Program-made: the position numbers and the translations under genes
NCBI GenBank assembly: GCA_016296195.1
Contig: JAEDJU010000033.1
Span: 1-11,685 of the forward strand
Source of the DNA: Candidatus Methanomethylophilaceae archaeon
GTDB taxonomy: Archaea; Thermoplasmatota; Thermoplasmata; Methanomassiliicoccales; Methanomethylophilaceae
Reading direction: 5' to 3'
DNA length: 11,685 nucleotides
The notes under the pieces: model-generated
The model's input: the letters and a program-made list of their open reading frames with translations, nothing else
Database searches by the model: none
What the model was told of the DNA's origin: nothing
Shown: positions 5,885 through 11,685 of the stretch, one piece after another
How the letters are laid out: each line of letters begins with the position of its first letter
Position numbering within the stretch: the first letter of the stretch is position 1

Positions 5885-7366
5885 TCACTGTGTTCCAGAG
5901 TGTGTCTTCCCGCTCTGTTCCCTCAGCAGGGACATCTTGGACTCGTAGTATGCCGGACTCATGTCCATGTGATGTACATGGGGGTTCTCGAATCTCTGTT
6001 CCTCCTGCCAGATCTCATCCCTGAGCTGCATCTCCACATATTCCCTTATCTCACGGATGTCCCTGGGCCCCTCGACCCTCTTCCCATCGGATATGACCTT
6101 CACGAGGAGTGGTTTGAACACGCAATCGGTCAGGGTGATGTCGATCCACGGTTTCTTCGGATCCACGCATGTGTACGGTTTTCCCGATTCGGGATGTTCC
6201 CAATCATGTGTGATCAGGTCCGCCACGGCATGTCCGCTGCTGTCATACACGCGGAAGACGGATTTCCTCCCAGGGTTGGTGATCTTCTCAACAGCTTCGG
6301 ACACCTTGATCTTCGGTTCGCAGACTCCGTCCTTCTCGACTGCGGAGATCTTGTAGACTGCACCGAACACGGGATCGCTCTTCGCCGTGATCAGGCGCTC
6401 CCCCACTCCGAATGCGTCAATGCATGCGCCCTGGTCGATGATGGATGTGATGGAATACTCATCCAGACTGTTGGAGGCGATGATGCGGCAATCCTCAAGA
6501 CCGGCCTCATCCAGCATCCTGCGGACCTCCTTGGTCAGATACGCCAGATCGCCGGAATCTAGACGGACGCCCTTGAGCCTCTTGCCCATGGGTTCCAGAA
6601 CCTCTTTCGCTGTACGTATGGCGTTGGGAGTCCCTGATCTAAGGACATCGTATGTGTCTATGAGCAGAACTGTGTCATCGGGATAGATCCCTGCATATCT
6701 CCTGAATGCCTCATACTCGGAATCATGGTACATGACCCAGCTGTGGGCCATGGTTCCGCTGATCGGGATGTCGAACATCTTTCCGGCGAGAACCGTTGCG
6801 CTTCCCGCGGCACCTCCGATGAAGGCCGCCCTGGCACCGAAGACCGCAGAATCCATGTTGTGGGCCCTACGGGCACCGAAGTCGGACACAGCCCTTCCAT
6901 CGGCAGCCTTCACTATCCTGCGGGCCTTGGTGGCTATCAGGGACTGGTGGTTGACCTGTGCCAGTATCGCCGTCTCCACAAGTTGGGCATCTATCAGGGG
7001 TGCATTGACAACCAGTATGGGTTCATTGGGATAGATGATCGTACCTTCCCTGAATGCAAGGATGTCCCCTTTGAAGCGGTATCCGGACAGGAATTCCAGG
7101 AACCTCTCATCAAACATGCCGAGGGATCTGAAGTATTCGATGTCCTCCTCGTCGAAATGCATGTTCTCGATGTAATCTATGACCTGTTCCAAACCTGCGA
7201 ATATGGCGAAACCACCGTTATCGGGGATCTTGCGGAAGAAAACCTCGAATGTGGCCATATGATCCTCGTGTCCTTCGAGGAAATATCCGTTGGACATCGT
7301 GAGTTCGTAAAGGTCCATGACCATCGTGAGGTTGCGTTCATCTCCCATGCTCATCGTATTCACCAT
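5885..7366 (-). CDS. pncB: Nicotinate phosphoribosyltransferase
   Basis: This 493-aa enzyme joins nicotinate and PRPP, with ATP use, to give nicotinate mononucleotide, the entry step of the Preiss-Handler NAD salvage route in the cytoplasm. The N-terminal MDLYELTMSNGYF (17-29) is typical. FGARRAH (163-169), SGTMAHSW (203-210, with H208 the likely phosphorylated His) and RLDSGDL (268-274) are active-site motifs of the family, and SNSLDEY (298-304) lies in the PRPP-binding region. Length fits the longer PncB subgroup. Two starts are plausible: ATG 7366 with AGGT 5 nt upstream, or ATG 7354 with GGTGA 5 nt upstream; the longer is given. No convincing TATA box is seen. The gene is followed after 4 nt by mutM, so the two are probably co-transcribed. 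An alternative nicotinamide specificity is less likely given the motifs. Confidence 0.95.
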   Translation of the reverse strand: MVNTMSMGDERNLTMVMDLYELTMSNGYFLEGHEDHMATFEVFFRKIPDNGGFAIFAGLEQVIDYIENMHFDEEDIEYFRSLGMFDERFLEFLSGYRFKGDILAFREGTIIYPNEPILVVNAPLIDAQLVETAILAQVNHQSLIATKARRIVKAADGRAVSDFGARRAHNMDSAVFGARAAFIGGAAGSATVLAGKMFDIPISGTMAHSWVMYHDSEYEAFRRYAGIYPDDTVLLIDTYDVLRSGTPNAIRTAKEVLEPMGKRLKGVRLDSGDLAYLTKEVRRMLDEAGLEDCRIIASNSLDEYSITSIIDQGACIDAFGVGERLITAKSDPVFGAVYKISAVEKDGVCEPKIKVSEAVEKITNPGRKSVFRVYDSSGHAVADLITHDWEHPESGKPYTCVDPKKPWIDITLTDCVFKPLLVKVISDGKRVEGPRDIREIREYVEMQLRDEIWQEEQRFENPHVHHMDMSPAYYESKMSLLREQSGKTHSGTQ

Positions 7367-7446
7367 GTATGACCTGTTCGGTCTGTATCTCCGAACTATC
7401 TCATTCTAGATAACGAAGATGTATGGCACGGATTGATAGAAAATAG

Positions 7447-7465
7447 TGAGGGGGCCAGCCCCTCA
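7447..7465 (-). terminator. Second tandem hairpin downstream of the ftsZ-like gene
   Basis: TGAGGGG (7447-7453) and CCCCTCA (7459-7465) form a perfect 7-bp stem with a GCCAG loop. On the - strand it is followed by CTATTTTCTAT and preceded by CTTTTCTCC, an arrangement close to that of the neighbouring hairpin at 7483-7505. It lies about 80 bp upstream of the nicotinate phosphoribosyltransferase start, so it separates two - strand transcription units. Confidence 0.6.
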
Positions 7466-7482
7466 GAGGAGAAAAGATGAAT

Positions 7483-7505
7483 GCAGGAGAGCGGCGCCCT
7501 CCTGC
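7483..7505 (-). terminator. First tandem hairpin downstream of the ftsZ-like gene
   Basis: GCAGGAG (7483-7489) and CTCCTGC (7499-7505) form a perfect 7-bp stem with a 9-nt loop. It begins 27 nt past the ftsZ-like stop on the - strand. CTTTTCTCC precedes it (7517-7509 on the - strand) and another CTTTTCTCC follows (7476-7468). This fits a terminator followed by a back-up copy. Confidence 0.6.
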
Positions 7506-7531
7506 GGGGGAGAAAAGCGTGATTATATGGT

Positions 7532-8230
7532 TCAGGCGCTCATGAGCTGTCCGATGGGGAAGGCGTTCTCCGGTGCCTTCTCCTTGACCATCCTGGGCTT
7601 GGATGCCTCGTCATCGTAGATCTCGTTGACGATGTTCACCTGGTCCATGACGTACTTCATGATGCTCCTGTTGACCTCTCTGTATGCCTTGTCAGGCGTG
7701 AGGTCTGACATATGTTTGAGGACAAGGTCGTTCTCGACGAGGATGCAGTTGCGACAGACGTTCTTGATGTGGGCGTATCCGATCTTGGCCGTCTCGATCT
7801 TCGGACCCTCGAAGAAGAAAGGTGCGATTGCTATGGCGAAGGTCATGATACCCTGCGACTGAGCAGCCTCTATGACCACAGATGCAGCTCCGGTACCGGT
7901 TCCACCGCCGAGTCCTGCGATGACGAAGACGAAATCATGGCCTGCGATGGCCTCCCTGATCTCCTCTCTGTGGATGTCGGCGCACTTCTTTCCGATGGTC
8001 GCATCTCCGCGGGCACCCTCTCCCTTCAGAACCTCTCTGCAGATGTAGATCTTCTTGTCTGCCTGGGTCCTGTTGTGGAGGGAATCCTTGTCTGTGTTGA
8101 TCGCGATGGTGTCCACTGAGCAGAGAGATCCGAAGAACTCGCTGATGACGTTGCATCCTGCACCGCCGACACCCACGACCGCTATACTGGGCTCGTGAAG
8201 TCCTTCAATGTCTGTTCTGTGATCCACCAT
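7532..8230 (-). CDS. Short FtsZ-family protein: GTPase domain only, no T7 loop
   Basis: This 232-aa protein has the tubulin/FtsZ GTP-binding domain. VVGVGGAGCN (18-27) is the T1 region, AINTD (43-47) is T2, GARGDATIGKKCA (72-84) resembles T3, GLGGGTGTGAA (106-116) is the tubulin signature, APFFFEGP (136-143) is T5, and VEND (165-168) is the ribose/base-binding element. Normal FtsZ is about 350-400 aa. After helix H7 it continues into the T7 loop (NxDxxD), which stimulates GTP hydrolysis in the neighbouring subunit, and then a second domain. Here the helix (about 181-203) runs into NEIYDDEASKP and the protein ends in a short polar tail, so both are absent. No frameshift explains this, because two hairpins follow within 30-90 bp. 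It probably binds GTP but cannot form standard protofilaments (inference). The ribbon-helix-helix gene just upstream suggests a cdrS-ftsZ2-like division operon. Confidence 0.9.
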   Translation of the reverse strand: MVDHRTDIEGLHEPSIAVVGVGGAGCNVISEFFGSLCSVDTIAINTDKDSLHNRTQADKKIYICREVLKGEGARGDATIGKKCADIHREEIREAIAGHDFVFVIAGLGGGTGTGAASVVIEAAQSQGIMTFAIAIAPFFFEGPKIETAKIGYAHIKNVCRNCILVENDLVLKHMSDLTPDKAYREVNRSIMKYVMDQVNIVNEIYDDEASKPRMVKEKAPENAFPIGQLMSA

Positions 8231-8250
8231 TGTGCATCCCCGTTTTTTCT

Positions 8251-8258
8251 TTACTTAA
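8251..8258 (-). promoter_or_regulatory. Possible TATA box of the ftsZ-like gene
   Basis: The - strand reads TTAAGTAA followed by an A-rich stretch, centred about 25 bp before the ATG at 8230. It could drive a nearly leaderless ftsZ-like message in addition to read-through from the upstream regulator gene. The match is imperfect, so confidence is low. Confidence 0.3.
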
Positions 8259-8278
8259 TCGGTTTGATTCGACATCAT

Positions 8279-8308
8279 CCGGTTGGCCGAAGCCATCCCA
8301 TCAACCGG
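8279..8308 (-). other. UUCG-capped hairpin between the regulator and ftsZ-like genes
   Basis: On the - strand CCGGTT (8308-8303) pairs with AACCGG (8284-8279). Inside it GGC-TTCG-GCC forms a stable UUCG tetraloop stem, leaving an 8-nt one-sided bulge (8302-8295). No T run follows, so a processing, stability or attenuation element is more likely than a simple terminator. It sits about 30 nt after the regulator stop. Confidence 0.5.
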
Positions 8309-8337
8309 CAGATGTCTGTTTCCCATCCTTTGTCTCT

Positions 8338-8694
8338 TCACTTGAGTGCAGCGTTCCTCTGGGCCGACCTGAATGCGTTGGTGAACACATCCTTCTCGAC
8401 CTCCTCGGGTACGATCCTGTCCAGGACGCACCTTCTGACGAACTCCTCGACATCGTAGGCGACACCGCCTTCCACGATCTTGTCGAGGGCATCCATCTGC
8501 AGTTCGCTGAAGCGGACGAAGATCCCGCCTTCCATCGCGGATGCACCGCCCCTCTGGGAGGCGATGTATCCGCAGATGGCATCACGGATGAAGTCGGACC
8601 TGTTCTCAATCTCATGATCAGCCATGAAGTCCTCCATAGCCTGGATTACCTCAGGTCCCATCCTGATCGTGACCTTGGTTGCCTCGTCCGACAT
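8338..8694 (-). CDS. Tandem ribbon-helix-helix DNA-binding regulator (CdrS-like)
   Basis: This 118-aa protein carries two ribbon-helix-helix units. The first (6-45) has strand KVTIRM, then helices around PEVIQAMEDFMADH and RSDFIRDAICGYI. The second (57-95) has GIFVRFS, then LQMDALDKIVEGG and VEEFVRRCVLDRI. Members of this fold bind palindromic DNA through the paired strands, usually as dimers of single units; one chain with two units could act as a pseudo-dimer (inference). GGTGAG lies just before the ATG at 8694. A TATA box at 8775-8782 abuts a perfect palindrome at 8783-8795, suggesting self-repression. The ftsZ-like gene follows 107 bp later on the same strand. In haloarchaea the small ribbon-helix-helix protein CdrS is encoded with ftsZ2 and controls division, which makes a comparable role here likely but unproven. 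Confidence 0.88.
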   Translation of the reverse strand: MSDEATKVTIRMGPEVIQAMEDFMADHEIENRSDFIRDAICGYIASQRGGASAMEGGIFVRFSELQMDALDKIVEGGVAYDVEEFVRRCVLDRIVPEEVEKDVFTNAFRSAQRNAALK

Positions 8695-8774
8695 TTCCTC
8701 ACCCGTGATCTAACATGCAAGTGCTGTAGAGTCCCATCCCTTCGTACTTGCTAGTTGCAACATGTCATACGGGG

Positions 8775-8782
8775 TATTTAAA
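8775..8782 (-). promoter_or_regulatory. TATA box of the ribbon-helix-helix gene
   Basis: The - strand reads TTTAAATA. A start about 25 bp further on (near 8753) would give a leader of roughly 58 nt ending in GGTGAGGAA before the ATG at 8694. The bases immediately upstream on the - strand, where the BRE would lie, belong to the palindrome at 8783-8795. Confidence 0.6.
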
Positions 8783-8795
8783 TTTGTCTGACAAA
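8783..8795. promoter_or_regulatory. Palindromic operator candidate TTTGTCTGACAAA
   Basis: This is a perfect 13-bp palindrome with a central T, placed directly against the TATA box of the ribbon-helix-helix gene and covering the BRE position. A bound protein would block TBP/TFB. Its core GTCTGACA recurs at 9001-9008, and GTCCGACA occurs at 8808-8815 and 8686-8693, so the encoded regulator is the natural candidate ligand. Confidence 0.55.
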
Positions 8796-8807
8796 ACGTA
8801 AGACATC

Positions 8808-8815
8808 GTCCGACA
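8808..8815. promoter_or_regulatory. GTCNGACA site near the ribbon-helix-helix promoter
   Basis: GTCCGACA lies 22 bp (about two helical turns) from the GTCTGACA core at 8786-8793, so proteins on both sites would face the same side of the DNA. A related GACA half-site lies at 8802-8805. Confidence 0.4.
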
Positions 8816-8950
8816 GGGGATAATTGGAAAAAACGCCATAGGTTCCCCTCTCTCGTAGATTCCCCATCCATGTCACAATATAATAAAGTGTTGTTCCTTG
8901 GAAATAATCGCTGGAAAATTGGTTTTCAGAAGAAAAAACATCGATTGGAA

Positions 8951-8998
8951 ATCATGTAAAAAATCATCATTTTCCTCAATAATCGTGTAAAAAACGTG
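8951..8998. repeat. Two near-identical 17-bp direct repeats
   Basis: ATCATGTAAAAAATCAT (8951-8967) and ATCGTGTAAAAAACGTG (8982-8998) share their ATC-TGTAAAAAA core and are offset by exactly 31 bp, about three helical turns. They lie in the A/T-rich middle of the divergent region. They could be a pair of protein sites or simply low-complexity A tracts. Confidence 0.4.
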
Positions 8999-8999
8999 T

Positions 9000-9020
9000 T
9001 GTCTGACAGTGAGTCGGACA
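9000..9020. promoter_or_regulatory. Paired GTCNGACA operator candidate upstream of leuS
   Basis: TGTCTGAC (9000-9007) and GTCGGACA (9013-9020) form an 8-bp dyad with one mismatch and a 5-bp spacer. Each half is itself a GTCNGAC palindrome. It lies 37 bp upstream of the leuS TATA box and shares the motif found at the ribbon-helix-helix promoter. Confidence 0.45.
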
Positions 9021-9056
9021 TGATCACCACATCTCCGGCCCCCTCCTTTCTAAAAG

Positions 9057-9064
9057 TTATATAA
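9057..9064 (+). promoter_or_regulatory. TATA box of leuS
   Basis: TTATATAA at 9057-9064 predicts a start near 9087, giving a leader of about 20 nt that includes AGGA (9099-9102), 5 nt before the ATG. A second TATA-like CTTTATAC at 9072-9079 would place the start near 9101 and lose most of the leader, so the first is preferred. Confidence 0.55.
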
Positions 9065-9107
9065 TGGTCCCCTTTATACGCGCAGTATTAATTGGAAAAG
9101 GATCGAA

Positions 9108-11685
9108 ATGGCATTCGATTACGGTAAGATGGAAGAGAAATGGCAGGCCAAATGGGTCGAGGCGGGACTCAACAAGGCCGAGAGGGACGACAGCAAGCCG
9201 AAGTTCATGGCTATCTTCGCATATCCCGGAGTGACGGGATATCTTCACGTGGGCCATCTCAGGGGATACACCTATGTGGATGCCATCGGAAGGTACAAGC
9301 GCATGACCGGTTACAACGTCCTGTTCCCGGTGGGGACCCATGCCACCGGAAACGGCGGAATCAGTCTGGCCAAGAAGATCGCCAACGGTGATGAGAAGAC
9401 CGTGGACTATCTCGTCAGGAACGGATGTCCCGAGGAGAAGCTCTCGGAACTCAAGGACCCCATGTCCGTCATCGAGTTCTTCAACGATGTCTATCAGAAC
9501 GATTACTGGAGGAGGTTCGGATTCCTCGCCGATTGGAGGAGATTTACCTGCACCCTCTACCCCGATTACGGGAAGTTCATCCAGTGGCAGTTCAGGAAAC
9601 TCAAGGATGCCGGGCTCCTGATCCAGAAACCCTACTATGCATCGGTTTGTCCCAACTGCGGACCCGTTGCCGTCGATCCATCCGAGACCGACCTCTCCAA
9701 GGGAGGAAAGGCCGAGACACAGGAGTACACCCTCCTCAAGTTCAGACATGGTGACGAATACCTCATCGCGGCCACCCTCAGGCCCGAGACCGTCTACGGA
9801 CAGGTCTGCTTCTGGGTCAACCCCGAGGTGGAGTACAAGAGGATAACCAAAGGCAGGGAGACATGGATTGTCTCGCCCCAGGCAGCCGAGAAGATGGTTC
9901 TCCAGAAGGACGGTATCGAGGTCATCGGCACCATCCCAGGAAGGGACATGATCGGCTGGATGTGCGAGGCCCCTATGATCCACCGTGAGATCCCCGTGTT
10001 CCCCGCATCCTTCTGCGACCCCGATGTCGGAACAGGACTGGTCACCTCGGTCCCGTCCGATGCGCCCGACGATTGGATCTCCCTCGAGGCAGTCAAGAAG
10101 GATCCCAGGATGGTGTCCGAGTTCGGACTCTCCCAGGAGCTCATCGACTCGGTCGTACCCATCTCGATCATCGAGATGAAGGGTTACGGTGATTTCCCCG
10201 CCAAGGACATGATCGACCGTCTCGGCATCAAGGAGCCCGGGGACCCCAAGCTCGTCGAGGCCAAGAAGCAGGTCTACAAGGATGGATACCACATGGGCAG
10301 GATGAAGGCCGTCTGCGGTGATTTCGCAGGAATGCGCGTCGAGGAGGCCAAGGACAAGATGCGCCAGGCCATGATCGATGCGGGAGAGGCGGAACCCTTC
10401 TTCGACCTCACCGAGGAGGTCGTGTGCAGATGCGGATCCAGAGTCCACATCAAGAGGATCGACGACCAGTGGTTCATCAACTATGCGGACAAGGACCTCA
10501 CTGAGAGGACATCCGAGCACTGCAGGACCATGGACATCAACCCCGCCGAGTATGCGGACAACGTCCACGGAGTCCTGGACTGGTTCAGGGAGAGGGCATG
10601 CGTCAGGATGGGTAATTGGCTCGGAACCAGGTTCCCCTTCGACGACAGGTGGATCATCGAGGCCATCTCCGATTCCACCCTCTACCCGATCTATTACACG
10701 ATATCCCTGTACGCGAACGAGAAGCAGATCGTCCCCGACCAGATGACCGAGGAGTTCTTCGACTACGTCATCCTCGGAAAGGGTGACATCGCACAGGTTT
10801 CCGCATCCACAGGCGTCACCGAGGATCTCCTGGACAGGATCAGGAAGGATGTCCTCTACTGGTATCCCCTGGACATGAACCTCGGAGGAAAGGAGCACAT
10901 GACCGTTCACTTCCCCGTGTTCCTGTTCAACCATGTCGCCATCCTCCCGCCCGAGATGTGGCCCAAGGGAATCACCGTCAACTGGTACGTCACCGGAAAG
11001 AACAGTGACAAGATCTCCAAGTCCAAGGGCGGTGCACAGCCCATCCCCGGAGCCGCCGCCAAGTTCGGTGTAGATGCGATGAGACTGTACTACGCACACG
11101 TGGCATCCATGTTCGTGGATGTGGAGTGGAGCGAGGACACCGTCATGACCTACAGGCAGAGGGTCGACAGGATCATGGGTGCCGTACAGGACCTGATCGC
11201 CTCCGAGTCCGACGCCCCCAAGGGAGGTATGGATGACTGGCTGCTCTCCAGGTTCAACAACCACATCGCCGCAATCAGGAAGGCCATGGAGAAGAACGAC
11301 CTGAGGGCTATGGCCACCATCGTCTACTTCGACATGTTCAACGACATGAAGTGGTACAACAGGCGCGGAGGATCCAACAGGGACACCGTCAGGGAGGCGC
11401 TGTCCATCTGGATCCAGGCCATGATGCCCATCACCCCCCACACAGCCGAGGAGCTCTGGGAGCAGGCAGGGTTCGAGGGTCTTGTATCCGCCGGACAGTT
11501 CCCCGAGGCGGACGAGTCCAAGATGTCCGTATCCGCAGAATATGGTGAGAACCTCATCCGCGACGTCATGTCCGACATCACCGAGATCAGGAAGATCGCG
11601 GGCATCGAGCCCAAGAGGCTCATCATGTACACATCCGCCAAGTGGAAGAGGGATGTCATGAGGATGGGTGCCGAGATGCTCGCCG
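9108..11685 (+). CDS. leuS: Leucyl-tRNA synthetase, archaeal/eukaryotic type (3' end cut off)
   Basis: LeuRS charges tRNA-Leu with leucine in the cytoplasm. The frame is open from ATG 9108 to the window edge (859 codons), so about a tenth of a typical archaeal protein is missing. The HIGH motif is HVGH (47-50). C181 and C184 (CPNCG) with C440 and C442 (CRCG) look like a zinc site flanking the editing domain. That domain contains TLRPETVYG (223-231) and GTGLVTSVPSDAPDDW (308-323), whose Asp-rich end resembles eukaryotic LeuRS. The KMSKS loop reads KISKS (635-639), a mild variant. The anticodon-binding helical domain follows from roughly residue 700. The start is supported by a TATA box at 9057-9064 and AGGA 5 nt upstream. 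A tRNA-Leu gene lies elsewhere in the window but is not linked to it. Confidence 0.97.
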   Translation, partial: MAFDYGKMEEKWQAKWVEAGLNKAERDDSKPKFMAIFAYPGVTGYLHVGHLRGYTYVDAIGRYKRMTGYNVLFPVGTHATGNGGISLAKKIANGDEKTVDYLVRNGCPEEKLSELKDPMSVIEFFNDVYQNDYWRRFGFLADWRRFTCTLYPDYGKFIQWQFRKLKDAGLLIQKPYYASVCPNCGPVAVDPSETDLSKGGKAETQEYTLLKFRHGDEYLIAATLRPETVYGQVCFWVNPEVEYKRITKGRETWIVSPQAAEKMVLQKDGIEVIGTIPGRDMIGWMCEAPMIHREIPVFPASFCDPDVGTGLVTSVPSDAPDDWISLEAVKKDPRMVSEFGLSQELIDSVVPISIIEMKGYGDFPAKDMIDRLGIKEPGDPKLVEAKKQVYKDGYHMGRMKAVCGDFAGMRVEEAKDKMRQAMIDAGEAEPFFDLTEEVVCRCGSRVHIKRIDDQWFINYADKDLTERTSEHCRTMDINPAEYADNVHGVLDWFRERACVRMGNWLGTRFPFDDRWIIEAISDSTLYPIYYTISLYANEKQIVPDQMTEEFFDYVILGKGDIAQVSASTGVTEDLLDRIRKDVLYWYPLDMNLGGKEHMTVHFPVFLFNHVAILPPEMWPKGITVNWYVTGKNSDKISKSKGGAQPIPGAAAKFGVDAMRLYYAHVASMFVDVEWSEDTVMTYRQRVDRIMGAVQDLIASESDAPKGGMDDWLLSRFNNHIAAIRKAMEKNDLRAMATIVYFDMFNDMKWYNRRGGSNRDTVREALSIWIQAMMPITPHTAEELWEQAGFEGLVSAGQFPEADESKMSVSAEYGENLIRDVMSDITEIRKIAGIEPKRLIMYTSAKWKRDVMRMGAEMLA

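Larger units (their letters stand above)
8695..9107. other. 413-bp divergent regulatory region without genes
   Basis: This gap separates the - strand ribbon-helix-helix gene from + strand leuS. I see no credible open reading frame in it. It holds the TATA box and palindrome for the regulator on the left, an A/T-rich middle with repeated TGTAAAAAA motifs and an isolated TATA-like ATATAATAAA (about 8879-8888), and a second pair of GTCNGACA sites followed by the leuS promoter on the right. An unannotated small RNA in the middle cannot be excluded. Confidence 0.6.

Noticed and set aside
9057..11441. Long open frame on the - strand opposite leuS (about 794 codons)
   Set aside because: It is a shadow of leuS: high-GC codon bias leaves few stop codons on the opposite strand. 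Its translation is rich in Gly, Asp, Val, His and Leu without motifs, while the + frame has the HIGH-like, KMSKS-like and editing motifs of LeuRS.
1..11685. CRISPR arrays, insertion sequences, transposases or phage genes
   Set aside because: I saw no regularly spaced repeats, transposase-like proteins, terminal inverted repeats with target duplications, or structural phage genes.

Overview
The window looks like chromosomal DNA of a euryarchaeon. My best guess is a methanogen of the Thermoplasmata branch (Methanomassiliicoccales type), but this rests on gene content and style, not on a marker gene. Supporting points are an archaeal/eukaryotic-type leucyl-tRNA synthetase, TATA-box promoters about 25-28 bp before starts, an IorAB indolepyruvate:ferredoxin oxidoreductase, and an FtsZ-family gene preceded by a ribbon-helix-helix regulator. 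Core genes look about 58-60% GC in stretches I counted by eye. The Fic-like gene near the left edge looks about 45%.

Layout, left to right. Bases 1-118 (+): the serine-rich end of a cut-off protein, followed by a hairpin terminator. 164-249 (-): tRNA-Leu(UAG) with encoded CCA. 283-1305 (-): a low-GC Fic-domain protein whose catalytic motif is broken. 1306-1377: an almost pure A/T spacer with a perfect dyad. 1378-2145 (-): a QueG-like two-cluster iron-sulfur protein. About 2222-2545 (+): a small Sel1-repeat protein. 2623-5027 (+): iorA-iorB with ATGA stop/start overlap, closed by a hairpin. 7366-5059 (-): nicotinate phosphoribosyltransferase followed 4 nt later by a bacterial-type Fpg/MutM DNA glycosylase. 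7447-7505: two tandem hairpins. 8694-7532 (-): a double ribbon-helix-helix protein followed by a short FtsZ-family protein. 8695-9107: a 413-bp regulatory region. 9108 to the right edge (+): leuS, cut off by the window end.

How the genes fit together. IorAB links aromatic 2-oxo acids, aryl-CoA and ferredoxin. The nicotinate phosphoribosyltransferase feeds NAD salvage and is probably co-transcribed with a base-excision repair glycosylase. The ribbon-helix-helix/FtsZ pair resembles the haloarchaeal cdrS-ftsZ2 cell-division operon, but the FtsZ protein here ends before the T7 loop and has no C-terminal domain. Several GTCNGACA sites surround the regulator's promoter, and one perfect palindrome abuts its TATA box, which suggests autoregulation.

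The most interesting items are the GTPase-domain-only FtsZ relative with its tandem ribbon-helix-helix partner and operator cluster, and the Fic-like protein with Arg in place of the catalytic His. Nothing here is a clear new defence or mobile system.
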